DNA of 64,000 nucleotides from Arion vulgaris (GCA_020796225.1 CM036753.1:74095865-74159864); one strand, 5' to 3'; positions 11,522 to 23,965 are shown, counted from the stretch's first letter. The notes: a model not told the origin generated them from the sequence alone. Numbers and translations: made by a program.

Positions 11522-11775
11522 TAACTTCTTCTTTTTAATTGAACGCTTCATATTGACAACTTGTTAAACAACTCTTTATGATTTATATGTGTGATCTGAG
11601 CCTAAGAGCGTTTGTGCGTTGTGCTAGTTATGCACCTACAAGTAGGCCAGCACGTCTGATTTCTGCGATGTTTTTTTTATTTAGGTTCCTACCTCAGCCG
11701 CCTTTTACCACATGACTTGTAGGTCGCATTGTTGCTATTCCGTGCTCCCATGTGAGCCCTGGCAACGCATGGGCG
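11522..11775 (-). mobile_element. SINE-E, diverged
   Basis: The minus strand shows GATGTGCTGGCC-like CGTGCTGGCCTACTTGTAGG, CTTAGGCTCAGATCACA and a degraded core (GCCTTTTACCACATGA on the plus strand instead of GCCTCTTACGACATG). The tail is A/GAA-rich. Short flanking repeats TCCTTA (11516-11521 and 11776-11781) are a possible target duplication. Confidence 0.7.
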
Positions 11776-11887
11776 TCCTTAAATCATGGACATCAATCAT
11801 AGAGCAATATAATCTGTCCATGTGACTTGGTCGCAACATCATGTCTTAAGTCAGAATTTTGATTGTGAGGAAGAAATCAGTAACATG

Positions 11888-13290
11888 TATTGTATCATAT
11901 TACATAAACGTAGGTGCTCTACGTATATTGTATCATATTACATAAACGTGGGTGCTCTACGTATATTGTATCATATTACATAAACATGGGTGCTCTACGT
12001 ATATTGTATCATATTACATAAACATGGGTGCTCTACGTATATTGTATCATATTACATAAACGTGGGTGCTCTACGTATATTGTATCATATTACATAAACA
12101 TGGGTGCTCTACGTATATTGTATCATATTACATAAACATGGGTGCTCTACGTATATTGTATCATATTACATAAACATGGGTGCTCTACGTATATTGTATC
12201 ATATTACATAAACGTGGGTGGTCTACGTATATTGTATCATATTACATAAACATGGGTGCTCTACGTATATTGTATCATATTACATAAACATGGGTGCTCT
12301 ACGTATATTGTATCATATTACATAAACGTAGGTGCTCTACGTATATTGTATCATATTACATAAACATGGGTGCTCTACGTATATTGTATCATATTACATA
12401 AACATGGGTGCTCTACGTATATTGTATCATATTACATAAACATGGGTGCTCTAGATATTGTATCATATTACATAAACATGGGTGCTCTACGTATATTGTA
12501 TCATATTACATAAACATGGGTGCTCTACGTATATTGTATCATATTACATAAACATGGGTGCTCTACGTATATTGTATCATATTACATAAACGTAGGTGCT
12601 CTACGTATATTGTATCATATTACATAAACATGGGTGCTCTACGTATATTGTATCATATTACATAAACGTAGGTGCTCTACGTATATTGTATCATATTACA
12701 TAAACATGGGTGCTCTACGTATATTGTATCATATTACATAAACATGGGTGCTCTACGTATATTGTATCATATTACATAAACATGGGTGCTCTACGTATAT
12801 TGTATCATATTACATAAACATGGGTGCTCTACGTATATTGTATCATATTACATAAACATGGATGCTCTATGTATATTGTATCATATTACATAAACATGGG
12901 TGCTCTACGTATATTGTATCATATTACATAAACATAGGTGCTCTACGTATATTGTATCATATTACATGAACATGGGTGCTCTACGTATATTGTATCATAT
13001 TACATAAACATGGGTGCTCTACGTATATTGTATCATATTACATAAACGTGGGTGCTCTACGTATATTGTATCATATTACATAAACATGGGTGCTCTACGT
13101 ATATTGTATCATATTACATAAACGTGGGTGCTCTACGTATATTGTATCATATTACATAAACGTGGGTGCTCTACGTATATTGTATCATATTACATAAACG
13201 TGGGTGCTCTACGTATATTGTATCATATTACATAAACGTGGGTGCTCTACGTATATTGTATCATATTACATAAACATGGGTGCTCTACGC
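11888..13290. repeat. 38-bp minisatellite, about 37 copies
   Basis: Unit TATTGTATCATATTACATAA followed by ACATGGGTGCTCTACGTA. Variants are mostly ACATG/ACGTG/ACGTA. One unit at about 12453 lacks CGT (CTCTAGATATTG). Because 38 is not divisible by 3 no long frame forms. Confidence 0.95.
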
Positions 13291-13341
13291 AGACAATATT
13301 CTTCAAAGTGTCTAACGTGGATATCTATATAGTGTTCATCT

Positions 13342-13625
13342 TTACATGTCCAGAGAATGGATGTAACACTACTGCACAGTACAATTTTAGTTTAGTTGCA
13401 ATATCCAGAGAATGGATGTAACACTACTGCACAGTACAATTTTAGTTTAGTTGCAATATCCAGAGAATGGCCGCGAACACTACGGCACAGTATAGTTTTA
13501 ATTTAGTTGCAATGTGCAAACAATGGAGGGAAACACTACGTCACAATACAATTTTATTTTAGTTGCAATATGCAGAAAATGTCCGTCAACACTACTGCAC
13601 AGTATATTTAATTTAGTTGCAAAAA
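13342..13625. repeat. 55-bp degenerate repeat, 5 copies
   Basis: Copies of CCAGAGAATGGATGTAACAC then TACTGCACAGTACAATTTTA and GTTTAGTTGCAAT recur every 55 bases. The first two are nearly identical; later ones diverge (GCAAACAATGGAGGG, GCAGAAAATGTCCGT). Confidence 0.85.
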
Positions 13626-13839
13626 GCATTAGTCAAAACCAAAATATTTTTTATTCGCTGGTATACTTCATATCTCTAACTCTCTTTTTCATAAAAATCT
13701 TTATTTTTTTCTGTTAATTTCATTTTGATCTCTCAGTTTTGTGTATCCAAATATGTTAATAAAACGTCTATGAAACCACATTCAGTTATTAATCGAGATG
13801 GTTTACGAATCAAATTGGAAATTATTAAGAGTGTGTAAA

Positions 13840-14180
13840 TAAATGTGTTTCTCTCATGATCACTGCCCAGACCGATGTACCAGATCTCCCCATAAATTCT
13901 ATTCATGTGGAAATCTAATTCATGCAGTCTTAGCATTGGAATGTTTTATGTCACATTTTCAGCACCAATTGGACCTCTGGTGTTTATCCTTTGGCGATGT
14001 GTCCGGTTTCAGCCAGCGTTTACTCGGTTCGCTCTTCGTTCTGTAGCCATTTGGTGCTTTTTACGGTGTGGGGTAGCTAGCCCCACGCCCTACCTCCATA
14101 GCCGGCTCTTACGACATGCGTGACCGGTAACAGAGGTTTTATTCTTTACAGCCCAATTTTGGTCACTCGGGATAAATGTG
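13840..14180 (-). mobile_element. SINE-F, near full length
   Basis: On the minus strand it starts ACCAAAATTGGGCTGTAAAG, carries the core CGCATGTCGTAAGAGCCGGC, then GGGTAGCTAGCC-type sequence, CCGGACACATCGCC and GGGGAGATCTGGTACATCGG. The second half matches a plus-strand copy at 54713-55010. The core is shared with SINE-E although flanking parts differ. Confidence 0.75.
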
Positions 14181-14952
14181 TTTGAACTTTTTCATCATTG
14201 AGAGAACAGTAACCAATATCACCGGCCATAACATGTTCATCATACACATTAACACATTCATTTTTCCTTAATCAAACATTGCTGTTGTTAAATGTTACAG
14301 CTTGTTTATTGCAATACATGTTTCATCATTTTCTTACATATAACTACTGATTTTTCAGAAAGCGTTTGATCTCAGTTTTGTTTGACTAAATTCTCACTGT
14401 CGGCATAGACCTCAACTCAATCTACTGATCGTGTTGGAAACAGTCATCTGTGTGTTATGCGTGCTCTTCAAGTGCCACTTGTAGTGAAGTGTAATCAACT
14501 GGGAACTTGTTCGCTGATGCAGATATACAGATGCTGCGAGATAAGGAGAACAGATCGAAGATGTGAGAGCAAGGACGCAGTAAAGTATACCAACTAAAAT
14601 CGTTATTGTTTGAAGTTTTGCTTTGACTGAATGTGGTTAAGAGTTTTAGCTTGAATGCGTTCAGATTACCGCAATGTTCATGCACCATTTTTGTGGAACT
14701 AGTAAGCTCAAGTGCTAAATCAATCTCACTAAGTGTATTTTTATGTCAGAGTAATGATAAAAGAGACTAACCGAGATACTTTGTAGATGTTTTAAATGCC
14801 AGAATAAAATGAACAAGAAGAATTTACAAATACTTTGTATATTTCTATGTCCGAATGAAGATGAAGGAAACAAATTCAGTATTACTTTATATATAGCTAT
14901 GTTACAATGAAGATGACAGCAGTTTACTCAACGTTACTGTGTGTATTGCAAT
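14181..14952. other. No recognisable feature
   Basis: No motif-bearing frame. Near 14750-14940 there are loosely similar segments (AGTAATGATAAAAGAG, CCGAATGAAGATGAAGG, ACAATGAAGATGACAGC), perhaps a very decayed 60-70-bp repeat. Confidence 0.4.
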
Positions 14953-15995
14953 GAATGATGGAGACATAGGTGTCGACATCAAGTATCGTACAGATGGAAA
15001 ACTTCTCAACCCAGGGAGACTTCAAGCAAAAACAAAAGTAACGTCTGATACCATCAGAGATCTCTTATTTGCTGACGACTGAGCCCTCACTGCCAACACT
15101 GAGGCAGATCTCCAGATTAGCATGAATAGATTCTCACAAGCCTGCTCCAACTTCGGGCTTACCATCAATACAGAGAAATCTGAAGTCATGTACCAGCTCC
15201 TGGAAAAGTATATGCCAAACCAAATTTTATAACAAGCGGCAAGAAACTGAAAGTAGTGGACAGATTTACTTATCTTGGAAGCACACTGTCCCAAAATGTC
15301 ACCATAGATGATGAAATAAATATCAGAATCTCTAAAGCTATCACACCTTTGGTAGACTACATAGAAACGTCTGGCACAGATGTGGTATTGGCCAAGCCAC
15401 AAAACTGAAGGTATATCGAGCTGTCGTGCTCCCAGTCCTTCTTCACGCATGCGAAACATGGACTGTATATCAGAGACAAACAAGGAAGCTAAACCACTTT
15501 CACACAGTCTGCCTTAGAAAAATAATGAACATCAAATGGCAGGACATGATCCCAGATGTCCTAAAAAGATCTGCTCTCTCCAGCATCTATACAATCTTGA
15601 TGCAATCCCAGACACGATGGGCTGGACATGTGGCACGAATGCCGCATTGCAGAATACCCAAACGACTCTTTATGGTGAGCTGCATAGCGGTAAACGCTCA
15701 CAGGGGGCCAGAAAAAGCGATTCAAAGATACACTCAAGAACTCGATGAAACCTTTTGGCATAGATGTCAACAACTGGGAGAATGTTACTCAAGACAGATC
15801 AGCCTGGCGCACACTTCTTTGACACGGTTCATGGCCTGCGAGGCAAGTAGAACAGCATGGATGGAACAAAAACGTCAAAATAGAAATGCAGTAAAACTTC
15901 CCACAAGTGCAAGTATACCTTGCCCACACTGTACAAGACCATTTCAAGCCCGTATAATCTCACTAGTCATCTACGCACACACAGACAAACATAAC
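14953..15995 (+). pseudogene. LINE ORF2 remnant from RT palm to C-terminal zinc finger
   Basis: Translation in shifting frames gives YRTDGKLLNPGRLQAKTKV, then IRDLLFADD followed by an in-frame stop, FGLTINTEKSEVM, RFTYLGSTLSQNV, LLHACETWTVYQRQ, CLRKIMNIKWQD, RWAGHVARM and finally CPHCTRPFQARI with two His later (C2H2-like). FADD is the catalytic Asp pair of the reverse transcriptase. The stop after FADD and several frameshifts before 15426 make it non-functional. A 279-codon frame from 15426 covers the post-RT part and runs into the downstream array. Confidence 0.9.
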
Positions 15996-16019
15996 GCAAC
16001 TACAGTCCCGTGGATAAAA

Positions 16020-16236
16020 ATGTGTGTGGTCATCACCACCCGTGATGGACGAACATCATTACCCGGGATGGACGAACATCACCACCCGGGATGGACGAAC
16101 ATCATTACCCGGGATGGACGAACATCACCACCCGTGATGGACGAACATCATTACCCGGGATGGACGAACATCACCACCCGGGAGCCCTTTGGGCGAACAT
16201 CATTACCCGGATGGACGAACATCATTGGACAAATGA
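16020..16236. repeat. 23-bp minisatellite at a LINE 3' end, about 9 copies
   Basis: Unit ATGGACGAACATCATTACCC plus GGG, alternating ATTACCC and ACCACCC, so a 46-bp two-unit period is also visible. One unit is disrupted by AGCCCTTTGGGCG. It begins directly after the LINE tail at 15995-16020 and reads through the LINE frame only by chance. Confidence 0.9.
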
Positions 16237-16299
16237 AGACATCCCCAAAGGCAACATCAACCTAGTCATTACTTGACGTCACCCGTACGCATTTACCCT

Positions 16300-16590
16300 A
16301 TAAAATAACAATAAACAAGAACAACTGTGTTACTTTTATGTCATTCTGCACCAACAAGATAAACAAGACACAATCTGTGTTATTTTATGTACATATCTGC
16401 TACAACAGAGATAAACAAGACAAAATCTGTGTTATTTTATGTAAATATCTGCTACAACAGAGATAAACAAGACAAAATCTGTGTTATTTTATGTACATAT
16501 CTGCTACAACAAAGATAAACAAGACACAATCTGTGTTATTGTGTGCGTTTATGTCAGAACAATGATGAACAAGATTTCTTTTCTTATATT
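16300..16590. repeat. 52-bp minisatellite, about 5 copies
   Basis: Unit GATAAACAAGACAAAATCTG followed by TGTTATTTTATGTACATATC and TGCTACAACAGA. The outer copies are diverged. Confidence 0.9.
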
Positions 16591-17062
16591 CATGTTACAG
16601 TACACAACACCACAATTAACATAGTGTTAATTTTTTTTAATATTCTTTATTAACTCAGAAAGTAAAGGTTGCCAATTTTAGTTTAGGGACTGGAGTATCA
16701 ACTGTATTGGGAATTGAACATTGCCGCCTTTTATTTAAATCCAATTTGCTATATTGGGAATTAAATATTGCAAGCTGTTATTTAAATGCAGTTTGCTGTC
16801 ACTATGCTAAGATGTCTCTATAAAAAATTGTTTAAGATTAATTAAGAAATAAGAAACAAGAGAAAAACAATTTGTTAATATTGACGAAAGAAAAACAATG
16901 ACATGTTTCACCAGTTCACAAATAACACAGAGATTAGCGTGTGGGTGGCGCTGTAGGAAGGAGTGACATAATAAAATATGAAACATAAAAATAAATGGAT
17001 AAAATGACAATGAAAATGTCCATAGCTCTCTGCAGTTCTTTTTCAAATATGAATTAATGAAA
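16591..17062. other. AT-rich spacer with one local duplication
   Basis: About 16707-16800 holds two tandem copies (about 53 bp) of GGGAATTGAACATTG...TTATTTAAAT...TTTGCTAT. Otherwise nothing recognised. Confidence 0.5.
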
Positions 17063-17072
17063 ACAAGTTATG

Positions 17073-17333
17073 TCTTCTTTTCCTTCTTTCAACGCTTCAC
17101 ATCGATCACTTAACTCCTCTTTGTGATTTGTATGTGATCTAAGCCTAAGAGCGATTGTGTGTTGTACCAGTTATGCGCCTACAAGTACGCCATAACTGTC
17201 CGATTTCTTCTATGCTTTTTATTTATTAGGTAGCTTCCTGGGCCCCTACCTTAGTCGCCTCTTACGGCATGCTTTGTAGGTCGCAGTGTTACTATTCTTT
17301 GCTCCCATTGATAGCCCGGCAACACACAGTCGA
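17073..17333 (-). mobile_element. SINE-E with target-site duplication
   Basis: The plus strand shows CTAAGCCTAAGAGCGATTGT, GCGCCTACAAGTA, CGCCTCTTACGGCATGC and CCCGGCAACACAC: the complement of the family. Flanks ACAAGTTATG (17063-17072) and ACAAGTAATG (17334-17343) match at 9 of 10. Confidence 0.85.
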
Positions 17334-17513
17334 ACAAGTAATGAATGAGAGAAGTGGGTAAAAGAATAAATGAAATGATATAAAGAAATACATTTATATG
17401 AACTGATGAAGGAATAACCTAGACGAGGACTGATAATTTACTTGAGCTAGTAGGGCAACTACTATAACAATAACTAATAAATAGCAAACATTCGTGAACT
17501 GCTGTCTCTGCAG

Positions 17514-18846
17514 AATAGATGGACTGAGTTGGAAAGATAGTGCTACTAATGATGAACTGTGTTGGAAAGATAGTACTACTAATGATGAACTTAGTTGGAA
17601 AGAAAGTGCTACTAATGATGAACTGAGTTGGAAAGATAGTGCTACTAATGATGGGCTGAGTTGGAAAGATAGTACTACTAATGATGGACTGAGTTGGAAA
17701 GATAGTGCTACTAATGATGGGCTGAGTTGGAAAGATAGTACTACTAATGATGGACTGAGTTGGAAAGATAGTACTACTAATGATGGGCTGGGTTGGAAAG
17801 ATAGTGATACTAATGATGGGCTGAGTTGGAAAGATAGTGCTACTAATGATGGACTGAGTTGGAGAGATAGTGCAACTAATGATGAACTTAGTTGGACAGA
17901 TAGTGCTACTAATGATGGACTGAGTTGGAAAGATAGTGCTACTAATGATGGACTTAGTTGGAAAGATAGTGCTACTAATGATGGACTGAGTTGGACAGAT
18001 AGCGCTAATAATGATGGGCTGAGTTGGAAAGATAGTGCTACTAATGATGGACTGAGTTGGAAAGATAGTACTACTAATGATGGACTGAGTTGGAAAGATA
18101 GTGCTACTAATGATGAACTTAGTTGGAAAGAAAGTGCTACTAATGATGGACTGAGTTGGAAAGATAGTGCTACTAATGATGGACTGAGTTGGAAAGATAG
18201 TGCTACTAATGATGAACTTAGTTGGAAAGAAAGTGCTACTAATGATGAACTGAGTTGGAAAGATAGTGCTACTAATGATGGACTGAGTTGGAAAGATAGT
18301 GCTACTAATGATGAACTGTGTTGGAGAGATAGTGCAACTAATGATGAGTTTAGTTGGAAAGATAGTGCTACTAATGATGGACTTAGTTGGAAAGATAGTG
18401 CTACTAATGATGGACTGAGTTGGAAAGATAGGGCTACTAATGATGAACTGAGTTGGAAAGATAGTGCTACTAATGATGGACTTAGTTGGAAAGATAGTAC
18501 TACTAATGATGAACTGAATTGGACAGATAGTGCTACTAATGATGGACTGAATTGGACAGATAGTGCTACTAATGATGAACTGAATTGGAAAGATAGTGCT
18601 ACTAATGATGAACTGAATTGGAAAGATAGTGCTACTAATGATGAACTGAATTGGAAAGATAGTGCTACTAATGATGAACTGAATTGGACAGATAGTGCTA
18701 CTAATGATGAACTTAGTTGGACAGATAGTGCTACTAATGATGGACTGAGTTGGAAAGATAGTGCTACTAATGATGAACTGAATTGGACAGATAGTGCTAC
18801 TAATGATGAACTTAGTTGGACAGATAGTGCTACTAATGATGAACGT
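17514..18846. repeat. 33-bp minisatellite, about 40 copies
   Basis: Unit CTGAGTTGGAAAGATAGTGC followed by TACTAATGATGGA. Variants include AAAGATAG/ACAGATAG and CTGAGT/CTGAAT/CTTAGT; CTGAAT units cluster near the right end. The 33-bp period keeps frames open on both strands (LSWKDSATNDG in one). The plus frame continues into antisense LINE sequence, which argues against a gene. The array lies about 50 bp beyond the 3' end of a minus-strand LINE. Confidence 0.95.
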
Positions 18847-18889
18847 ATACAGAAAATGAGACAAATTCCAGGGAAATTATTTCTTCTTA

Positions 18890-19335
18890 TTTTTCTACAT
18901 TACTGTTTTGCCTCACAGCGTCAGGATAAGAAGAGATTTCTAGAATCAGCCCTATGTGCGCTTCATAAACATTGTCCCTCGTCCCTCTGCCTCTCCGAGG
19001 TCCACCTCTTGCGTAACCTGCCATTTACTTTGTATCCATTGTATCGGAGCAACATTTCTCCTTGGGGTGCACTGTCTTCTAGTAATCTGCCAATGAATCG
19101 GTCTCTTCTTGTTACCCCCAGCATTCTGCGCAGAAATTTCATCTCTGTCGTGACTAGCTTTCTTCTAACATTTGACATCAGCGTCCTGGCTTGGCACTGA
19201 TAGCATAATGTGGGGAGAAATATTGTGTTGAACATTGCTCTTTTGTGTTCATGGTGACATGCTTGCATTTTAAAATTAACGTCATTTGTCCTATCATTGG
19301 ATTTGATTTCCAGGGTACTAAGAGAGGAAAACAAG
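18890..19335 (-). pseudogene. LINE-alpha C-terminal fragment
   Basis: Minus-strand reading gives LPTLCYQCQARTLMSN, then VTTEMKFLRRMLGVTRRDR, MLLRYNGYKVNGRLRKRW. Compared with the copies at 29.2 kb and 38.5 kb it lacks the segment around IKKQRIKWFGHV (internal deletion). The 3' end is CCTCACAGCGTCAGG on the plus strand, as in the other copies. Confidence 0.85.
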
Positions 19336-19339
19336 AAAC

Positions 19340-19530
19340 TGGTTTTATACAGAACATATTTTGAGAAAACTGGAGAGGAATATAACGAGAACGACCGCTT
19401 TCTGGAATCCGCAGGGAAAACGAAAGACAGGGAGGTCTAAAAATACACGGTGAACGGATCTGGAGTTAAATATTAACAATATATAAAAGACATGCAAGGA
19501 ATAGCAGTAGATGAAATACTTTCCTCGAGT
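19340..19530 (+). pseudogene. LINE C-terminal fragment (other family)
   Basis: Reads roughly ILRKLERNITRTTAFWNPQG, KRKTGRSKNTR and TDLELNINN. The NPQGKRK-TGR-KNT block is a typical LINE tail and is related to the fragment at 47.66 kb. It abuts an opposite-strand LINE-alpha piece. Confidence 0.7.
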
Positions 19531-19604
19531 CGGTTGAGGGCATATGCCCTCATTGCATAGCAAAATAAAGAGCAGGAAAGGTAGAATAACGTAAATAAGG
19601 ACTG

Positions 19605-19960
19605 TAATTATATGAACAAATGTAAAAACAACTTCACTAAGAATTGAAATCTTTATGAAATTGTTGAAGTGCAACTTCACTAAGGACTGAAATCTTTATG
19701 AAATTGTTGAAGTGCAACTTCACTAAGAATTGAAATGTTTATGAAATTGTTGAAGTGCAACTTCACTAAGAATTGAAATGTTTATGAATTTGTTGAAGTG
19801 CAACTTCACTAAGGACTGAAATGTTCATGAAATAATGTCAGAACACTTGCACTAAAAACTGAAATGTTCATGAAATAGTGATAAAACTTCACTAAGAACT
19901 GAAATGTTCATGAACTAATGAAAGAACAACTTTACTCAGGACTGAAATGTTCATGGGCTA
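19605..19960. repeat. 43-bp minisatellite, about 8 copies, decaying to the right
   Basis: Unit AACTTCACTAAGAATTGAAA followed by TGTTTATGAAATTGTTGAAGTGC. Right-hand units are shortened and diverged (GTCAGAACACTTGC, GATAAAACTTC). Confidence 0.9.
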
Positions 19961-20019
19961 TCCCAAGAGTAACGAAAGACAGTATATAACATTATATGAG
20001 CTTATATATATATATAAGA

Positions 20020-20204
20020 GCAGAGAGAATATCCCATTCATCGGCTCTAGTCTCCAGTTTTACCTGCAGCAACTGTGGCAAGGATTGCCACTCCAGAATA
20101 GGACATTACAGCCACATGTAACGTTGTGATTCAGCACAGAACATACTACGTGACGCAACACCTATTGTCTCCTGAGACAAAGAGGCCAATGATGATGATG
20201 ATGA

Positions 20205-20245
<41 letters not shown>
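20020..20245 (+). pseudogene. LINE 3' terminus with C2H2-like tail and microsatellite
   Basis: One frame reads SSFTCSNCGKDCHSRIGHYS followed by HM and a stop: a zinc-finger-like C-terminal tail known from some LINE ORF2 proteins. Then RDATPIVS, then (GAT)n and (AT)n at about 20189-20242. The rest of the element is absent. Confidence 0.7.
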
Positions 20246-22510
20246 ATAATATATACAGCATAAACATAATATATTAACGATTTAGTAAGATTATTTCAAA
20301 CAAGAAGGAATGCAAATTTGCATTTGAAATAATAAACACACTAATGTATTTGACAAAATTCAATTGAAATGTGATATCAAATAGCACAAATATGTTGTTA
20401 CTTTTAACACGATAGTCGTGTTACTGTTCACAGTAAAAACATTTACAATCTGTAATGAATGTATTACATTTATATTCCTAAATAATCTTGAATTCCAACT
20501 CTGTTGTCTATGATTTGTATGTCAATAAATATATACTTCCCACTACCTCGTACTTTCTCTCTGTAACTCTTTACGTAAATTTAATAATATCTTTCTGAAC
20601 ATCAAAAGCAGATTGCCAGCGATTCGTCAGAAGTTCTAAAAAATTTGTTGAAAAGAGTTCTCCAACATCAAAGATATTTCGCCTCTCCTAAACACACCCG
20701 ATTTAGACTTAATGTTCTTCTCGATGAAATCTTTAGGGTATTTCTTCAACAATCTGTCACCTGGGCTACCCCACTTGAGACATTGCTTGAAAAACGCAAC
20801 GGTCACATTTGCCATGTGTTTGTCGTTATAAATTACTGTTTCTTTTCTTAGCTATTTCTTTCAGCTGTGATCAAACGTTGAAATTTCAAGGATTCATAGA
20901 CAGAAATAAAATCGATATCTTCACGACAAATCAATGATAACAAACAAACTTTAATAATCTTCAGATGTCCCGTTTGTTAATAAAGCGATGAAATAATCAT
21001 ATATATATGGAACGCAGTAACTATTTGATTGCAAACACGTTACAAAGTACTTAGTTTTCAATTACAAACAAGCAAATAGATGATCTTCATGGAGTAATTT
21101 AAACTTGAACAAATCAAACGTAGTTTGTATTTGGCGTCCATTGTGTTCGCACTGTCTTGTAAAACTGTTGTAAACGTTGAAAATAACAAAACTTTCAATA
21201 CGTAATTAATATTTTTTTACCCCAGGACTATTTTTATTGTCATGTATATTGTTAGCTAATATTCTGGCTTTGTGTCATCTCAAAGGTACTGGGAGCCTGT
21301 ATATCGGTTCAGAATATCGAAGGAGTTAAGAATATACATTGCAGACCATTGATGTGATCCTTGTTCTAAGTGATAAATACAGCTTTTAGAAGACATTATT
21401 AACACGTTTTTCTTGTTTATAGTGGCTATATATTATAGACATGATGTTTGTGTTAGGTAATGTGTGTTACACATATTTTGTTGATTAGTTTATATTTGTT
21501 TTGTTCTGCCTTATTTAGTTATTTATTCTACGAAATGGCGTAGTTCGAATACATTTGTTGTAGGGTATGTTGCAACTATGTTACTGAAATTGTTGTCAGT
21601 CCATATTCTAATGTAATTATTATCGATACAATGAAAGACTGCAGACACATGTAAAAAAAAGTCGACTGTCGCTGTGAACTTTTTGTGGTTCTGTCTTTCG
21701 CTAATAGGGTAGCAGTTTTTCAATCTGAGAAACACAGTGGTGGGAAACCTACTGCCTGCTGGTTGTAACTGGCACGAAAAACAATTTTGACCAGCGTCCA
21801 AAACAGTTTGAACATTACTAAATTCTCTGGATTCTGAGTTTAAAAAAATAATTTAGGAGACAAAAACATACACGTACATTCAAATTCACATTAATTCTCA
21901 TTATAAATGCCCCCACCTCAAACCAAACAAAAAAAGCAACCCCGTAAATATAATAATGAGGAGTGACAATTAAGGCGGGAGATCCACACAGAACAAGGTT
22001 GTGTCTTAAAAATTAACAGAATAAAAACTAACAAACATATTGTCATACAATTTGGCCACATGTTACAAAAGACATTGTTTTTTTATTATAAATAACGCTT
22101 AGTGTATGCATTATAATTATTGATTTTAAAAATAATTAACTTTCTTGAAAATGTATTTTTAAACCCACCCCTCTCCCCACCCTTCATCGTGCTGTGGATT
22201 TCACAAAAATAAGAAGTGTACAGAATGTCAAACTAGCATATAATGTACATAATTATACCCATAATGATCACCCATAATTATATCGTGAGCCTCTAAAAAA
22301 TGACTAACCTAATTGGATTTGTAGATATGACTCTTGTAATATTACCCTTCCAAATTAAAAAAAATTCAAATTAGAACAGCAATTTCTCTGCTTATACACA
22401 GTTTAGACAAAAAGTGGAGGTTCACGTCATAATTATGGGTTATTGTGACTTTTTGTGGTTATTGCAGTTGGTTCTTTTTGTGAGTTTCTTGGACTGCAAG
22501 TGGATTATTG
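20246..22510. other. Long quiet stretch, no recognised feature
   Basis: About 2.26 kb of AT-rich unique sequence. The frames at 20645-20851 and 21523-21801 (minus) contain no motif I recognise. No tandem repeats, SINE boxes or LINE motifs were found. Host regulatory or intronic sequence is possible but unsupported. Confidence 0.45.
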
Positions 22511-22519
22511 CAGTCTGGT

Positions 22520-22686
22520 CAGTGGCGACTCGTTATTATTAGGGCCTAGTGGGGCCGAACCCACAAAAATAAGGTATAATGTGTATTTACTATTTTATAC
22601 ATTATAATATATCCTAACCGAAACCATGATTTTTCCGAAAATGTCTGTCTGGCCCCACCAACAAAAATGATCACGCGCCGCCACTG
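22520..22686 (+). mobile_element. hAT-like MITE, copy 2
   Basis: CAGTGGCGACTCGT at left and ACGCGCCGCCACTG at right, 167 bp. Flanks AGTCTGGT and CAGTTGGT are an imperfect duplication (CAGT-TGGT against CAGTCTGGT, one inserted base). The flanking text CAGTTGGTTCTTTNTGTGAG also occurs about 50 bp upstream at 22466, a local duplication that makes the target site less clear. Confidence 0.8.
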
Positions 22687-22694
22687 CAGTTGGT

Positions 22695-23050
22695 TCTTTA
22701 TGTGAGTTTCTGTACTAAATTATTATTACAGTTTTCTTTAATTAGAATATTTAAAGGATAACAAAGTAACAACAATAAGCAGATTTACATAGAGGAAAGA
22801 AGGCAACGATATAAATCACACAATACAGTGCAACCAAGGAAACGAGCAACAGTTGTATATATACATTTATTATATACAGTTTTCTCAGCTTTTTCGTACT
22901 TAAGGTTATGAAGTCACATCACTTGACATTTCTAAGTCCTAATGAGTAAGAAGTAGGAGTGTCAATTCCTTTCCTGACGTGTGGAACGTCGAGTATCGAA
23001 ATTAACACACAACCTTCTCATGTCCGATTCGACAGTGAATATAGATATGT
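22695..23050. other. No recognisable feature
   Basis: AT-rich spacer between the MITE and SINE-C. Confidence 0.4.
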
Positions 23051-23300
23051 ATGAAATGAAAATCGTGGCATATCCCAAAGGACGTAGCCATCAACCACAG
23101 TAAACGAGTCGTTGATTTTCTAGGCACCACTTATACGTTCAGTAGTTTGCCTGACTTTCTGAACGGTGAAGTCAATTTTTCTTTTTGTAAAAACCCACGG
23201 AAACGAATTTACTTCCAAATTTGCCCACCGTGGGGTTTGAACCAGGTACACTTGGGTCTGTGATCGAGCTCACTACCGCTTGAGCTACAGACGCTCACAT
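23051..23300 (-). mobile_element. SINE-C, full length
   Basis: Minus strand: A-box-like TAGCTCAAGCGGTAGTGAGC and B-box-like GGTTCAAACCCC in a tRNA-like head, then AATTCGTTTCCGTGGG, TACTGAACGTATAAGTGGTG and a 3' end GTGGTTGATGGCTACG. A plus-strand relative lies at 37757-38005. Flank TATATATACC is low complexity, so no target duplication can be called. Confidence 0.8.
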
Positions 23301-23654
23301 AGATATATATACCGCATAATATATAAGCAGGAATGTACAATATAGATGAGAGTAACCAGAGTCTGGACCAAGAATAGAAATTAGTGACGGTTTTTATCGT
23401 AAACATTAGACTTCATTCGAAGCATTGATGAATAAGTTAGCGGTGTAAGTCTTTCGTGGTATCAATGAAGTTAAAAATACTTATCAACAATATCATCAAG
23501 TGTCATGCCGGTTAGCTTAGGCAATCATGTATATGAGGGAATCAGGGTGTAAACATATTTTCTATTCTATGCACAGTGCGTTCTCATAATTATTTTTGTA
23601 GCACTTTGTTTCTCAAGATTATATTTAGTTAGTTAATGCTTGTGCTATGGTTAA

Positions 23655-23775
23655 TGATTTTTTTCCGATCCAGAAGCACTTGAGCTTTCAGGTCTTCGGC
23701 TCAGGGGCCATGGACATCTTAACCCTTCGGTTCGGTGCCAGAACACCTAAATCTAGAGAACCTGTGGCCATTTTG
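23655..23775 (-). mobile_element. SINE-D, 3' part only
   Basis: CCGATCCAGAAGCACTTGAG, CTTCGGCTCAGGGGCCATGG and TTCGGTTCGGTGCC on the plus strand match the tail half of SINE-D. The tRNA-like head is missing after GTGGCCATTTTG. Confidence 0.75.
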
Positions 23776-23784
23776 TCATCTACG

Positions 23785-23965
23785 TATCAATGACAAAATA
23801 CAGCAACGTTTCGACCAACAAGGCCTTTATCAAGCAAACGAACAACAGGAGTGACAAATTAAAAACAAATGGACGACCAAAAACAAACGTGTCATTGTTT
23901 TTGTAATTTGTAAAACTACAGAACTTTGTGATTACGTGTTTTGCCAATCAAATAGTTTTACTGCA
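23785..23965 (-). repeat. Dispersed repeat with hammerhead-like block (possible Penelope-like element end)
   Basis: The minus strand carries CTTGATAAAGGCCTTGTTGG followed by TCGAAACGTTGCTG. To the right, the same family's continuation TTTTGTAATTTGTAAAACTA appears on the plus strand, so the copy has an inverted arrangement. Relatives are at 30535-30660 and 44862-44985. The pattern TGATNA-stem-GAAAC resembles the hammerhead-like motifs known in the terminal repeats of Penelope-like retroelements. That identification is inference. Confidence 0.4.

Noticed and set aside
15022..15483. 153-codon minus-strand frame
   Set aside because: Antisense shadow of the LINE reverse-transcriptase region, which has clear motifs on the plus strand.
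17419..19200. 568-codon plus and 481-codon minus frames over the 33-bp array
   Set aside because: Same period effect. The plus frame runs on through antisense LINE-alpha sequence, so it is not a natural protein.
21523..21801. 92-codon minus-strand frame as a host gene
   Set aside because: No recognisable domain; length is compatible with chance in this composition.
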